Below are positions 1 through 8,012 of a stretch of 55,467 nucleotides of DNA, one piece after another. Origin of the DNA: Rhodocyclaceae bacterium (lineage in GTDB: Bacteria > Pseudomonadota > Gammaproteobacteria > Burkholderiales > Rhodocyclaceae); NCBI GenBank assembly GCA_018262775.1, contig JADFDU010000033.1, positions 129,725 to 185,191 of the forward strand, given 5' to 3'. Every line of letters starts with the position of its first letter. Within the stretch, counting starts at the first letter, position 1. The notes under the pieces were generated by a model, which saw only the letters and a program-made list of their open reading frames with translations, searched no databases and had not been told where the DNA came from. Made by a program: the position numbers and the translations under genes.

Positions 1-513
1 GAGAGCGTGGTGCGTTACCCAGGGCTGGCGGAGCGCAGCTTCGTCGTCTCCTCGTTCGGCAAGACCTATCACGTCACCGGCTGGAAGATCGCCTACTGCC
101 TGGCGCCGCGCGAGCTGATGGCGGAGTTCCGCAAAGCGCACCAGTTCGTCGTCTTCTGCGTGAACCAGCCGATGCAGCTGGCGCTGGCGGAGTTCATGCA
201 GGACAAGGAACGCTATCTAGGCCTCGCCGACTTCTATCAGGCGAAGCGGGATTTCTTCAGGAAACAGCTGGAAGGCTCGCGCTTCGAACTGCTGCCCTGT
301 GCGGGCACCTACTTCCAGTCGGTGCGCTACGACGCCATCACCGACGAGCCGGATCGCGCCTTTGTCGAACGCCTGACGCGTGAACACGGCGTGGCGGCGA
401 TTCCCTTCTCCGCCTTCTACCGCGATGGCCGCGACGACAAAGTCATTCGATTTTGCTTCGCCAAGAACGAGGCGACGCTGGCGCGGGCGGGTGAAAAGCT
501 GCGGGCGGTCTGA
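1..513 (+). CDS. Methionine-type PLP aminotransferase (YbdL-like), 5' partial
   Basis: This is the C-terminal 170 residues of a class I/II pyridoxal-phosphate aminotransferase; the N-terminus lies outside the window. The segment S-F-G-K-T-Y-H-V-T-G-W-K, near residue 20 of the visible part, contains the PLP-binding lysine in the context typical of the methionine aminotransferase YbdL group. The C-terminus (GVAAIPFSAFY, then IRFCFAKNE) also matches that group. Members transaminate methionine and aromatic amino acids in the cytoplasm. The stop codon directly abuts the stop codon of the convergent histidine kinase, with no spacer. The family is clear; substrate preference is inferred from the family. 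Confidence 0.88.
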   Translation, partial: ESVVRYPGLAERSFVVSSFGKTYHVTGWKIAYCLAPRELMAEFRKAHQFVVFCVNQPMQLALAEFMQDKERYLGLADFYQAKRDFFRKQLEGSRFELLPCAGTYFQSVRYDAITDEPDRAFVERLTREHGVAAIPFSAFYRDGRDDKVIRFCFAKNEATLARAGEKLRAV

Positions 514-1830
514 CTACTGTTCTTCCAGGGGCACGCGCACGCAGGCCATGGTGCCGCCGCCGGGCCGCGCCGCGAGACCGACCGTCCAGCCGTTCGCCGC
601 GGCCAGTTGCCGCACGATGGCCAGCCCCAGGCCGCTGCCGCCGGTGCGGCTGTTGCGCGAGGGCTCGAGGCGGTAGAAGGGCCTGAAGACGGTTTCGCGT
701 TCTGCTTCCGGAATGCCCGGCCCGCGATCCAGCACGCAGATCTCGGCACTCTCCTCCTCGATGCGGTATTCGATGTCCACCGGCTGTTCGCCGCCGTAAC
801 GCAGGGCGTTGTCGATCAGGTTCGAGAGGATGCGCTTGAGCGCCAGCGGCCGCACGCGCAGGTGGCAGTCCGGCCCCTTGCGGCCACGGATGTCGGCGCC
901 GGCGCCGGTGAACTCCCCGGCGACTTCCGCCAGCAGGTCGCACAGGTCGAGGTCGACCGAGTCCTGCTCGGCGAAATCGCGGCTCACCTCGAGGCAGCGG
1001 GCGATCAGCTGATTCATGCCTTCGACGTCGTGCAGGAGGCGGTCGATGAGGTCGCGGTCGGGTTTTTCCGAAAGCATGCCGAGCGCCAGCTGGATGCGCG
1101 CCAGCGGCGTGCGCAAATCGTGCGAGATGCCCGCCAGCAGGGTGGTGCGGTTGGCCAGCAGTTCTTCTACCTGCTCGCCCATGCGGTTAAATCCGTGCGC
1201 CAGCGTGGCGAGCTCCGTCGGCCCGGTCTCCGCCAGCGATTCGGGGCGCAGGCCCCTGCCGATGTGCTGCGTCGCCGCGGCCAGCCGCGCGAGGGGGCCG
1301 ATCAGCCAGCGCGCCAGCCAGGCCGAAGTGATCAACGTGACGATCGTGCCCACCGAGAGGATCAGCATCATGGCCAGCCAGGGCTGCACATCGACGCGGC
1401 TGGCGGGGAAGCCGACGCGCACCGTCGCACCGGCCGCGGGCAGGTCCGCCCAGTACCACTCCTCACCATACTCGCTACGGCTGGCGCGCAATTCGATGTG
1501 CGCCCCGGTGCGGGTGCCGAGGGATGCTTCGAGCAACTGGAAGTAAGGCAACATGCGCGAGAAGCCGGTCGTTTCGCCGGGCGGGTCCTGCACCTGGATG
1601 CGATGCAGGCGGCCGATGCGTTCCTGCAGCCAGGGCCGTTCGGATGCGGGTTCGGCCTGCCAGGCCTGGGCGGTGTCCACCAGCAACGCGGCGAAATCGC
1701 TGGTCGCATGGCGCCCAAGCGGAATCAGGGCGAAATAGGTGATGACGGCGATGGTGAATATCTGGAAGGCGAAGGACATCAGCGCGATCACCAGCGCGGT
1801 GCGGCTGAACAGAGTGCGCGGCAGCATCAT
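514..1830 (-). CDS. EnvZ-like membrane sensor histidine kinase
   Basis: The 438-residue protein has TM1 at about residues 11-36, a periplasmic loop of roughly 120 residues, TM2 at about 155-178, a HAMP linker, a HisKA helix with the phospho-acceptor in GISHDLRTPLARIQ (near residue 238), and an HATPase domain. That domain shows an N-box (LSNLIDNALRYG), a G1 box (DRGPGIPE) and a G2 box (GSGLGLAIV). It is the partner of the OmpR-type regulator just upstream. I chose the ATG-ATG start at 1830 because it gives a normal N-terminus ahead of TM1; the frame stays open further upstream only through a dispersed repeat. The ~80 bp gap to the regulator holds that repeat. The stimulus is unknown; divergence from the sox operon suggests a link to it. 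Confidence 0.9.
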   Translation of the reverse strand: MMLPRTLFSRTALVIALMSFAFQIFTIAVITYFALIPLGRHATSDFAALLVDTAQAWQAEPASERPWLQERIGRLHRIQVQDPPGETTGFSRMLPYFQLLEASLGTRTGAHIELRASRSEYGEEWYWADLPAAGATVRVGFPASRVDVQPWLAMMLILSVGTIVTLITSAWLARWLIGPLARLAAATQHIGRGLRPESLAETGPTELATLAHGFNRMGEQVEELLANRTTLLAGISHDLRTPLARIQLALGMLSEKPDRDLIDRLLHDVEGMNQLIARCLEVSRDFAEQDSVDLDLCDLLAEVAGEFTGAGADIRGRKGPDCHLRVRPLALKRILSNLIDNALRYGGEQPVDIEYRIEEESAEICVLDRGPGIPEAERETVFRPFYRLEPSRNSRTGGSGLGLAIVRQLAAANGWTVGLAARPGGGTMACVRVPLEEQ

Positions 1831-1912
1831 GCTGCCGCCGGGCCGCCCCAAGGCGGCATGCGCCCCCCTCGGGGGGGCAGCGAACCGGGTTTGTGAGCGT
1901 GGGGGGCCATCA
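1831..1912. repeat. Dispersed GC-palindromic repeat between regulator and kinase genes
   Basis: The gap contains C-rich and G-rich runs that fold (C6 at 1863-1868 against G7 at 1871-1877), preceded by GGCCGCCCC and AAGGCGGC. I recall very similar intergenic sequence (reading PPRGG/HAPLG in one frame) scattered in betaproteobacterial genomes, but could not search for it. It separates two genes that normally overlap or nearly touch, and it keeps one frame open into the kinase. Confidence 0.55.
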
Positions 1913-2617
1913 TGACTTTCTTGAGCCTGCGGGCGAGAAGAGGTAACCCTCGCCCCAGACGGTGCGCAGGTAGACCGGATGCGCCGGATCGGGCTCGATC
2001 TTGCGCCGCAGGCGGGTGACGCGCACGTCGACCATGCGGTCGAAGGGGGCGCGCTCGTAGCCCTTGAGCAGTTCCACCAGTGCATCGCGGCTGAGCACGC
2101 GGTCGGGATTCTCCAGCAATACCTTGAGCAGTGCGAATTCCGCGCCGGAGACATCGACTTCCTCGTTGTTGCGCAAGAGCCGGTGCGCGTCGAGATCGAC
2201 CTCGAAGGGACCGAAGCGGCGGATGCGCCCGCTGGGCGCGGCCGGCTGCCGGCGCCGCAGCACCGCCGCCACGCGCGCCAGCAGTTCGCGGTGGCTGAAA
2301 GGCTTCGGTAGGTAATCGTCGGCGCCGACTTCCAGGCCGACGATGCGATCCACCTCCTCGCCGCGCGCCGAGAGCATGATGATCGGCGGGCCGCCGTGCG
2401 TGCCCAGATCGCGTGCCAGCGTGAGCCCATCCTCGCCCGGCAGCATGACGTCGAGGAGGATGAGATCGACGGCATGGGCGGCCAGGTGCTGCTTCATGGC
2501 GCGGCCTTCGCCGACACCCGCCGACTCATAGCCATTGTCGGCGAGATAGCGCACCAGCAGCTCGCGCAGGCCCTCGTCGTCGTCCACCACCAGTATGCGA
2601 CCGCGGCATTCGCCCAT
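1910..2617 (-). CDS. OmpR-family response regulator
   Basis: The 235-residue DNA-binding response regulator has an N-terminal receiver domain with the acidic pocket VVDDDE (residues 10-15), phospho-acceptor D56 in LILLDVMLPGEDG, and the conserved lysine in DYLPKPF. The C-terminal winged-helix domain ends in the usual TVWGEGYLF. The ATG at 2617 was chosen because it begins right before the receiver (MGECRGRILVVDDD); an upstream extension would add about 50 unrelated residues. It is co-directional with the downstream EnvZ-like kinase and divergent from the cytochrome/sox operon at 2737. A tandem 10-bp repeat 17 bp upstream of its start is a plausible binding site, implying autoregulation and perhaps control of the divergent operon. 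Confidence 0.92.
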   Translation of the reverse strand: MGECRGRILVVDDDEGLRELLVRYLADNGYESAGVGEGRAMKQHLAAHAVDLILLDVMLPGEDGLTLARDLGTHGGPPIIMLSARGEEVDRIVGLEVGADDYLPKPFSHRELLARVAAVLRRRQPAAPSGRIRRFGPFEVDLDAHRLLRNNEEVDVSGAEFALLKVLLENPDRVLSRDALVELLKGYERAPFDRMVDVRVTRLRRKIEPDPAHPVYLRTVWGEGYLFSPAGSRKS

Positions 2618-2633
2618 TCCCTGGATCACTCCC

Positions 2634-2653
2634 CTTGTAACAACTTGTAACAA
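2634..2653. promoter_or_regulatory. Tandem 10-bp direct repeat, candidate OmpR-type operator
   Basis: CTTGTAACAA occurs twice head-to-tail without a spacer (TTGTTACAAG on the minus strand). OmpR/PhoB-family dimers bind direct repeats at about 10-11 bp spacing, and the GTAACA core resembles OmpR boxes. It lies between the response-regulator start (2617) and the sox-operon start (2737). The site is visible; the binding protein is inferred. Confidence 0.5.
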
Positions 2654-2736
2654 TTGCGGCTCCCCTGCAACAGCGCGGAAACCGCTACTCGCCAAACTGC
2701 ACGTGCTGAAAAAACATAACACAAGACGGAGGAAAG

Positions 2737-3507
2737 ATGACCATACGCGCCGCGGCGCTTGCCGCACTATTTTTGCTGACGTCGTTGCCGGTTGCCGCCG
2801 AACAGGTGGGCGCGCGCGCCAAAGGCGGGTTCCCGGAGTCCTTCTTCATCGAGAAGATCCCGCGCGCCGAGGCCAAGGCCACGGCGGAGAAGCTGGCGCG
2901 GGCGGTCATCGCCGCGCGGCTGATCATCTTCGCCTACGCTGGCAAGTTCGTCGATCCCAAGCTGGGCGACAAGGGCTTCTCCGGCGAGGTGTTCGAGAGT
3001 CAATGGCGCGCCGCGCTCGAGCCCGAGATGATCGACGCCACGCCGAACCAGAAGCGCCTCTACGAAAAACTCATCTGGGCCGGGCGTCAGGTCATGGACA
3101 ACAATCAGGACCGCATCAACACCAAGGGTGTCGGCTGGAAGAACTTCCTGCCGGCGAAGTGGGAGCGCGAGATGGGCCAGGTGCTCACGGCCAAGACCGG
3201 CATCGTCATCAAGCAGCCCGGCCGCGCCTACCGCAGCCCGGTGAACGTGCCCGACGACACCGAGCGCGCCGCGATGGAGCACTACATCAAGGCCGGCCAC
3301 GACGAGAACAAGCCGCTGATGTCCACCGCGCAGTGGGGCAAGCAGACGGTCTACCGCCACATTGAGCCGATCCGCCTGATGCCGCCCTGCCTGCCCTGCC
3401 ACGGCAAGCCGAAGGGCGAGCTGGACATGGTCAACTTCGAGAAAGACGGGCTGGAAAGCGGCGACCTCATCGGCCTGATGAGTGTGACCATCGCGGTGAA
3501 AGACTGA
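2737..3507 (+). CDS. Periplasmic Tll0287-like (DUF3365) mono-heme protein
   Basis: The 256-residue protein has a signal peptide (cleavage near AA-EQ, residue 22) and one heme c motif, CLPCH at residues 218-222, followed by GKPKGELDM. The arrangement, with a C-terminal CxxCHG and a final segment GDLIGLMSVTIAV, is that of the DUF3365/Tll0287-like family. These are PAS-like heme domains found alone or in sensors. A good Shine-Dalgarno (GGAGG, 6 nt upstream) supports the start. It is the first gene of the cytochrome-porin-sox operon, so it may sense or shuttle electrons for sulfur oxidation; that role is inferred. A second, shorter family member lies at 15571. Confidence 0.82.
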   Translation: MTIRAAALAALFLLTSLPVAAEQVGARAKGGFPESFFIEKIPRAEAKATAEKLARAVIAARLIIFAYAGKFVDPKLGDKGFSGEVFESQWRAALEPEMIDATPNQKRLYEKLIWAGRQVMDNNQDRINTKGVGWKNFLPAKWEREMGQVLTAKTGIVIKQPGRAYRSPVNVPDDTERAAMEHYIKAGHDENKPLMSTAQWGKQTVYRHIEPIRLMPPCLPCHGKPKGELDMVNFEKDGLESGDLIGLMSVTIAVKD

Positions 3508-3546
3508 CTTGTATATCCATACGAAAATACGAAAAGGGAAACGTAA

Positions 3547-4143
3547 ATGAGAACAGCAAAACGGGGTGTCGTTGCAGCGGTCATGGCGCTTGGCCTGGGA
3601 TTGAGCGGAGCGGCGTGGTCGCAGGCGCCGTCCAAGGCGGACATGCAGCGCGGCGCGGAGATCATGCAGAAGCAGATGAGCATGATGACGCCGGAGCTGG
3701 TCGAGAAGGCCAAGGCGCTGTCGCCGGAGATCAAGCAGTTCCTCGTCAAGATCGCTCTCAAGCATTCGCGCCACAGCGAGACGCTGACCCTGCGCCAGGT
3801 GATGGCGGAAATCCTCGCCGACTACCAGACCGTCGCCGCAGCGATTGCCACCGACAACGGCGAGCTGGCGTCCGAGGCGGCACGCCGCATGGCCAACCAT
3901 CGCCTGCCACGCGGCGGCATGCTGCCCTACCTGCCGCTGGAGCAGATCACGAACAAGGATCTCGCCATCCTGCCGGCCATGGAGAACATCATCGAGGTCG
4001 GTGCCGTGCGCCTGGCCGAGGCGGCCGAGAAGGGCGACATGGGCAAGGCTGCGCAGGAGTTGGGCGCCATCACCGGCGGCTGCGTCACCTGCCACGCTCA
4101 CTTCCGCGGCCAGCCCGGCACCTCGCCGCGGCTGAAGAAATGA
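3547..4143 (+). CDS. Class II c'-type cytochrome
   Basis: The 198-residue exported protein has a signal peptide (cleavage about AWSQ-A, residues 25-27) and a mostly helical body. Its single heme motif lies close to the C-terminus: CVTCHAHFR starting at residue 179. The CxxCHxxFR signature about 20 residues from the end is characteristic of the four-helix-bundle cytochromes c' and c-556. It sits 39 bp after the DUF3365 gene in the same operon and is likely a periplasmic electron carrier or small-ligand (for example NO) binder. It is longer than typical c' (about 130-150 mature residues), so the assignment is to the class, not to a defined orthologue. Confidence 0.75.
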   Translation: MRTAKRGVVAAVMALGLGLSGAAWSQAPSKADMQRGAEIMQKQMSMMTPELVEKAKALSPEIKQFLVKIALKHSRHSETLTLRQVMAEILADYQTVAAAIATDNGELASEAARRMANHRLPRGGMLPYLPLEQITNKDLAILPAMENIIEVGAVRLAEAAEKGDMGKAAQELGAITGGCVTCHAHFRGQPGTSPRLKK

Positions 4144-4229
4144 CTTTGCACGACAGACTTACTCAATTCTGTCCGCAGGCTTTTTTCTTGAAGAAGGCCG
4201 GCGTCAAGGAAGAGAACTGCTGTTCATAA
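4140..4229 (+). CDS. Possible 29-residue translationally coupled peptide
   Basis: An ATG overlaps the cytochrome stop codon in an ATGA arrangement and opens a 29-codon frame ending in ENCCS and TAA. A GAAGAA stretch just before the ATG could act as a weak ribosome-binding site. The peptide has three cysteines, two adjacent near its C-terminus, and no signal peptide. It could be a chance frame filling the 113-bp gap before the porin gene. No family was recognised. Confidence 0.25.
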   Translation: MTLHDRLTQFCPQAFFLKKAGVKEENCCS

Positions 4230-4256
4230 AAGAAACCCGCTCTGGGAGGAGGAAAC

Positions 4257-5735
4257 ATGAGAAACGACAAAACAAAATCGATGCTAGCGCTGGCCGCAGC
4301 GTTTGCGGCGCTGGGCCTGTCCGGAGAGGCGGCCGCAGCGAACTGGGTGATGGCGCAGGCAATGGAGCCGCCGAGCAGCACGCACAAGGTCTTCGGCATC
4401 GTGCAGGTGGCCTATACCAACCTGTACGGCTGCGACAAGCTGCGTGGGCTGGTTAACCCCAACAACGGCAGCAGCACATCCGCCCACGGCCTGCTCAACG
4501 GCTCCTACAACGCACAGTGTCGCGTTGGCCCGGAATTGCGCGACAAGAATGCCGACTTCAACCTGAATAACCTGGCCATCGGTCTGCGCGGCAACCTCAT
4601 TCCCGGCAAGATCAACTACTTCCTGATGGCGAACTTCGGCCAGAACTTTGCCAACTACGAACCGCTCGACACCTCGCGCGACCATCTCGTCAGCCTCACC
4701 GACGCCACCATGACCTTCAGCTACATCCCCGGCGTGCGCGTGCGCGCCGGCCTGATGCGCAAACCCGGGCCGGAAGAGATGTATCAGGCGGTCGATGCCA
4801 ACAGCTATATGTGGCCGACCGATTTCATCGCCCGCGTGCAGACCGAGAAGTTCGTTCGCACCAACAGCAAGGGCACAACGCCGATTCCCGGCCAGAGCTA
4901 CGGCGCCGGTTCCTCCTCGTTCAGCGCCTGGGATGCCGATGTCGGCCGCGACTGGGGCATCCAGTTCTTCGACGCCTTCAAGACCGGCAAATGGACCCAT
5001 ACCTACGCCGCCATGGTTGGCAACGGCAGTGGCATCCACAGCGTCAGGGACTACAACAGCGAGAAGGACCTCAACCTCTATTTCTCTACCGAATACGACC
5101 TGCCCGGCGGCAAGGGGCCGCTCAAGCACGGCATCAAGGGTTACGTCTATCAGCAGCGCGGCACGCGCAACTTCGAGATCAACGCCGCCGGCGACCATAG
5201 CCGCGACTTCGACTTCACCCGCCACGGCTTCGGCATCAGGGCGCTTGGCGAGATTTTCGGCGAAGGGCGCGGCAGGCACCGCCTTGGCCTCGACCTGATG
5301 TACGCCAACGGCATGATCTTCTACACGCCGACCGGCAACGTGGTGGACGGGGCCTTCGGTGGCCAGATCCAGATCGGCGCGGAAAAGGGCAACAAGGCGC
5401 GCGGTCTGACGCTGGACTATGGCTACTTCCTCAACGATAAGTGGAATTTCGGCGTGCGCTATGCACAGCATAACGTGCTCTACAAGACTATTGGAACCGT
5501 CCTCTGGAACGATGCTGACGAGCGCATCATCAAGCAGCTCACCTTCGCCGTGAACTACAACTACTCGCCGGCGACTCGCCTGACCTTCAACATCGAGCCG
5601 CGCGATGCCAAGGCGCCGAACCCGGTGACCGTCGGCCCCTCGGCCCTCTTCCGGGCACGGGCGACGAACAACGCTGGCATCGTTACCGATTCGGTGGGCG
5701 CGCGCTTCGGCTTCCAGCTCACCCACCAGTTCTGA
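4257..5735 (+). CDS. Outer-membrane beta-barrel porin-like protein
   Basis: The 492-residue protein has a signal peptide ending near AAAA-NW (about residue 27), alternating amphipathic strands throughout, and a C-terminal strand ending in phenylalanine (GFQLTHQF), the hallmark for assembly by the BAM machinery. The motifs RLNNL/NFNL...GLRG and the central variable loop around residues 200-225 resemble phosphate/sulfonate-type (OprP/O-like) porin families, but I could not assign a specific one. Very strong Shine-Dalgarno GGAGGAGG upstream. Placed between a c'-type cytochrome and soxX, it is a candidate entry channel for an anion such as thiosulfate (inference). Confidence 0.75.
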   Translation: MRNDKTKSMLALAAAFAALGLSGEAAAANWVMAQAMEPPSSTHKVFGIVQVAYTNLYGCDKLRGLVNPNNGSSTSAHGLLNGSYNAQCRVGPELRDKNADFNLNNLAIGLRGNLIPGKINYFLMANFGQNFANYEPLDTSRDHLVSLTDATMTFSYIPGVRVRAGLMRKPGPEEMYQAVDANSYMWPTDFIARVQTEKFVRTNSKGTTPIPGQSYGAGSSSFSAWDADVGRDWGIQFFDAFKTGKWTHTYAAMVGNGSGIHSVRDYNSEKDLNLYFSTEYDLPGGKGPLKHGIKGYVYQQRGTRNFEINAAGDHSRDFDFTRHGFGIRALGEIFGEGRGRHRLGLDLMYANGMIFYTPTGNVVDGAFGGQIQIGAEKGNKARGLTLDYGYFLNDKWNFGVRYAQHNVLYKTIGTVLWNDADERIIKQLTFAVNYNYSPATRLTFNIEPRDAKAPNPVTVGPSALFRARATNNAGIVTDSVGARFGFQLTHQF

Positions 5736-5746
5736 GCGAGTGAGGC

Positions 5747-6226
5747 ATGAAACGTACCCTACGCATGTTGGCCGCCGTCCTGATGGGACTGACTTTTGCC
5801 GGAACGGCCGGTGCCCAGGGGGCGGCCGCACCCCAGACACAGAAAGCGCCGCCTGACTACTCGGCCTTCCCCTGCCTGAGCTACACGCAGCCCTGCGGCA
5901 AGGTCGCCACGCGGCCGCCGGTGAGCAAGGCGCTCGACGGCCCGCTCAACGGCAACGCCGAGAAGGGCAAGCAACTCGCCCAGGCACGCAACCGCGGCAA
6001 CTGCCTCGCCTGCCATGTCATACCGGGCGGCAGCCAGCCGGGCACGCGCGGCCTGGACCTGAGCCACTTCGGCAGCTCGGGCAGGAGCGATGCCGAGGCC
6101 TACGCGATGGTCTGGGACATGCGCACGATCAATCCGGAGACGCTGATGCCGCCCTTCGGTACCAACGAAATCCTCAACGAGCAGGAGCTGCGCGATGTCG
6201 TCGCCTATCTCCTGTCCTTCCGCTAA
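5747..6226 (+). CDS. soxX: SoxX, mono-heme cytochrome c of the SoxXA complex
   Basis: The 159-residue protein has a signal peptide (cleavage near AGA-QG), heme motif CLACH at residues 86-90, and the distal methionine in ETLMPPFGT (M134) followed by ELRDVVAYLLSF, the typical SoxX C-terminus. SoxXA conjugates thiosulfate oxidatively onto the SoxY carrier in the periplasm. Two extra cysteines near the mature N-terminus (FPCLSYTQPCG, residues 43 and 50) could form a disulfide. The gene is 11 bp from the porin and 11 bp before soxA, so one transcript is expected. Confidence 0.93.
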   Translation: MKRTLRMLAAVLMGLTFAGTAGAQGAAAPQTQKAPPDYSAFPCLSYTQPCGKVATRPPVSKALDGPLNGNAEKGKQLAQARNRGNCLACHVIPGGSQPGTRGLDLSHFGSSGRSDAEAYAMVWDMRTINPETLMPPFGTNEILNEQELRDVVAYLLSFR

Positions 6227-6237
6227 GGGGTACGACC

Positions 6238-7155
6238 ATGCATGATCGCAAACGCACCCCGGCCCTGACGGCTATGGCACTGGCCCTCTGCGCCCTGGCC
6301 GCCGGCAATGTCCTGGGCGAGCAGCCCTATCGCGAGCGCTACCCCGACGCGAAGATCGATCCCGCCAAGGGCGTCGAGGGCGACGTCGGCTTCAGCGACA
6401 CCATCCAGTACTGGCGCACGGAGGCCGACCTCGAGCGCAATGCCGGCCTGGCAGACAAGCCGGCCGAACAGTGGAAACTCAACTGGAAGCACATGGACCT
6501 CGATCGCATCGACCTGCATCCGGGCCACCTGGCGGTGGATGAGGGCGCGGCGCTGGTGAAGAAACTCGCCGCGCGCGATCCAGCCTTCCTGACGTGCCTC
6601 GGCGAGGGCTCGGCCGAGATCAAGGGCAAGGCGGCGGCCTATCCGAAGTTCGATGTTGCGCTCGGCCGCATCCTGACCGTGGAGGGCCGCATTGAACAGT
6701 GCGCGAAGAGCGTGCTCGGCGAGGATCTGCCCCAGGGCAAACCGCCCAACACCAAGATCTCGGTGTACTTCAAGTCGCTCAGCGCCGGCGTGCCAACCAA
6801 GGTGGATATCGGCAACACCAAGGTGATGGAGGCCTATCGGCGTGGTGAGCAATCCTTCTATGTGCGCACCGGTCAGCTCAACATGGCCTGCGCCTCCTGC
6901 CACGTGCCCGGTAGCATCATGGGCCACAAGCTGCGCGGCGAGACGCCGACCACGCCCTTCGGCGACACGGCGCATTACCCCACCTACCGCACGCCGGTGG
7001 GCGCGCTGGAGTCCCTCCAGGAACGCTTTGCGCGCTGCCACAACCAGATGCGCACGCAGCCGCTCAAGCCGGGCGATCCGGCCTACACGGACCTGGAAGT
7101 GTTCATGACCGTGCTGACCAACGGCTATCCCATTTCGGTTCCCTCGGCACGCTAG
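6238..7155 (+). CDS. soxA: SoxA, mono-heme type catalytic subunit of SoxXA
   Basis: The 305-residue protein has a signal peptide, one heme motif CASCH (residues 218-222) and the downstream cysteine C267 in RFARCHNQMR, the axial ligand that becomes a persulfide in the SoxA active site. The N-terminal half, which in di-heme SoxA carries another CxxCH, has instead single cysteines C120 and C155 that could pair as a disulfide. It is therefore the mono-heme form. With SoxX it forms L-cysteine S-thiosulfotransferase, loading thiosulfate onto SoxY. It lies directly upstream of soxY. Confidence 0.94.
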   Translation: MHDRKRTPALTAMALALCALAAGNVLGEQPYRERYPDAKIDPAKGVEGDVGFSDTIQYWRTEADLERNAGLADKPAEQWKLNWKHMDLDRIDLHPGHLAVDEGAALVKKLAARDPAFLTCLGEGSAEIKGKAAAYPKFDVALGRILTVEGRIEQCAKSVLGEDLPQGKPPNTKISVYFKSLSAGVPTKVDIGNTKVMEAYRRGEQSFYVRTGQLNMACASCHVPGSIMGHKLRGETPTTPFGDTAHYPTYRTPVGALESLQERFARCHNQMRTQPLKPGDPAYTDLEVFMTVLTNGYPISVPSAR

Positions 7156-7179
7156 CCGGGGATTTTTTGGAGTGACACA

Positions 7180-7650
7180 GTGAATCATTTACGCAGATTG
7201 ATCTTGAAGGGCGGCGGCGCCGGCGGCGTGCTCGCCTGCGCCCTCGCGGCGGGCTTGCTGCGCCCCACGCGGGCGTTCGCGGCGGAGTGGAACAAGGCGG
7301 CATTCGAATCGAAGTCGCTTGCCGATGCCCTGAAGGCCATCGGCGCGGCGGGCGCGGCGGAGAGTGCCGACATCCTCATCAAGGCGCCGGACATCGCCGA
7401 GAACGGTGCGGTGATCCCGATCGAGGTGACCTGCCGCATGGAGGGCGCGGAATCCATCGCCCTGCTGGCGGAAAAGAACCCTTTCCCGCTGATGGCCTAT
7501 GCCGACCTCACCGGCGGCACGGAGGGCTATCTCAATACCCGCTTCAAGATGGGCCAGTCCTCCGTCGTCAAGGTGGTGGTGAAGGCCGGCGGCAAGCAGT
7601 ACATCGCCGGCCGCGAGATCAAGGTCACGATCGGCGGCTGCGGCGGTTAA
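7180..7650 (+). CDS. soxY: SoxY, thiosulfate-carrier subunit
   Basis: The 156-residue protein has a Tat-type leader (LRRLILKGGGAGG) and the invariant C-terminal swinging arm GGCGG, whose cysteine (C154) carries the sulfur intermediate. It forms the SoxYZ carrier with the product of the next gene. Start is GTG at 7180 with GGAG about 7 nt upstream. It is 24 bp after soxA and 22 bp before soxZ. The intact GGCGG terminus argues for a functional carrier even though soxB is not nearby. Confidence 0.95.
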   Translation: MNHLRRLILKGGGAGGVLACALAAGLLRPTRAFAAEWNKAAFESKSLADALKAIGAAGAAESADILIKAPDIAENGAVIPIEVTCRMEGAESIALLAEKNPFPLMAYADLTGGTEGYLNTRFKMGQSSVVKVVVKAGGKQYIAGREIKVTIGGCGG

Positions 7651-7672
7651 TGAATATTTCCAGGAGCAAACC

Positions 7673-7987
7673 ATGTCAGAACCCATGAAAATCCGCGCCA
7701 AGATGGTGGACGGCTCGGCCCACATCGCTGTGCTGATGATCCATCCGATGGAAACCGGGCAGCGCAAGGACCCGCGCAGCGGCCAGGCCTTTCCCGCCCA
7801 CTTCATCCAGCACGTGACGGCGTCGGTCAATGACAAGCCCGTGCTGAATGTTCAATGCGGTCCGGCGATCTCGAAGAACCCGATGTTCGGCTTCCGCGTC
7901 AAGGGCGCCAAGGCCGGCGACAAGCTGGTGATCGCCTGGGAAGACAACAAGGGCGAAAAGGCCCGTTCCGAGGCGACGATCGCCTGA
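7673..7987 (+). CDS. soxZ: SoxZ, SoxY partner
   Basis: The 104-residue immunoglobulin-like beta protein has no signal peptide, as usual for SoxZ, which is co-exported by the Tat system bound to SoxY. Typical segments are MKIRAKMVDG, LMIHPMETGQRKD and FIQHVTASVND. Start ATG at 7673 is preceded by AGGAG. It stabilises SoxY and presents its carrier arm to the Sox enzymes. Confidence 0.95.
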   Translation: MSEPMKIRAKMVDGSAHIAVLMIHPMETGQRKDPRSGQAFPAHFIQHVTASVNDKPVLNVQCGPAISKNPMFGFRVKGAKAGDKLVIAWEDNKGEKARSEATIA

Positions 7988-8012
7988 CCTTACACACAAT
8001 CAAGTTGAACTC

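Noticed and set aside
4284..5840. Antisense frame opposite the porin gene
   Set aside because: Shadow of the plus-strand barrel protein, which has signal peptide, barrel pattern and terminal Phe.
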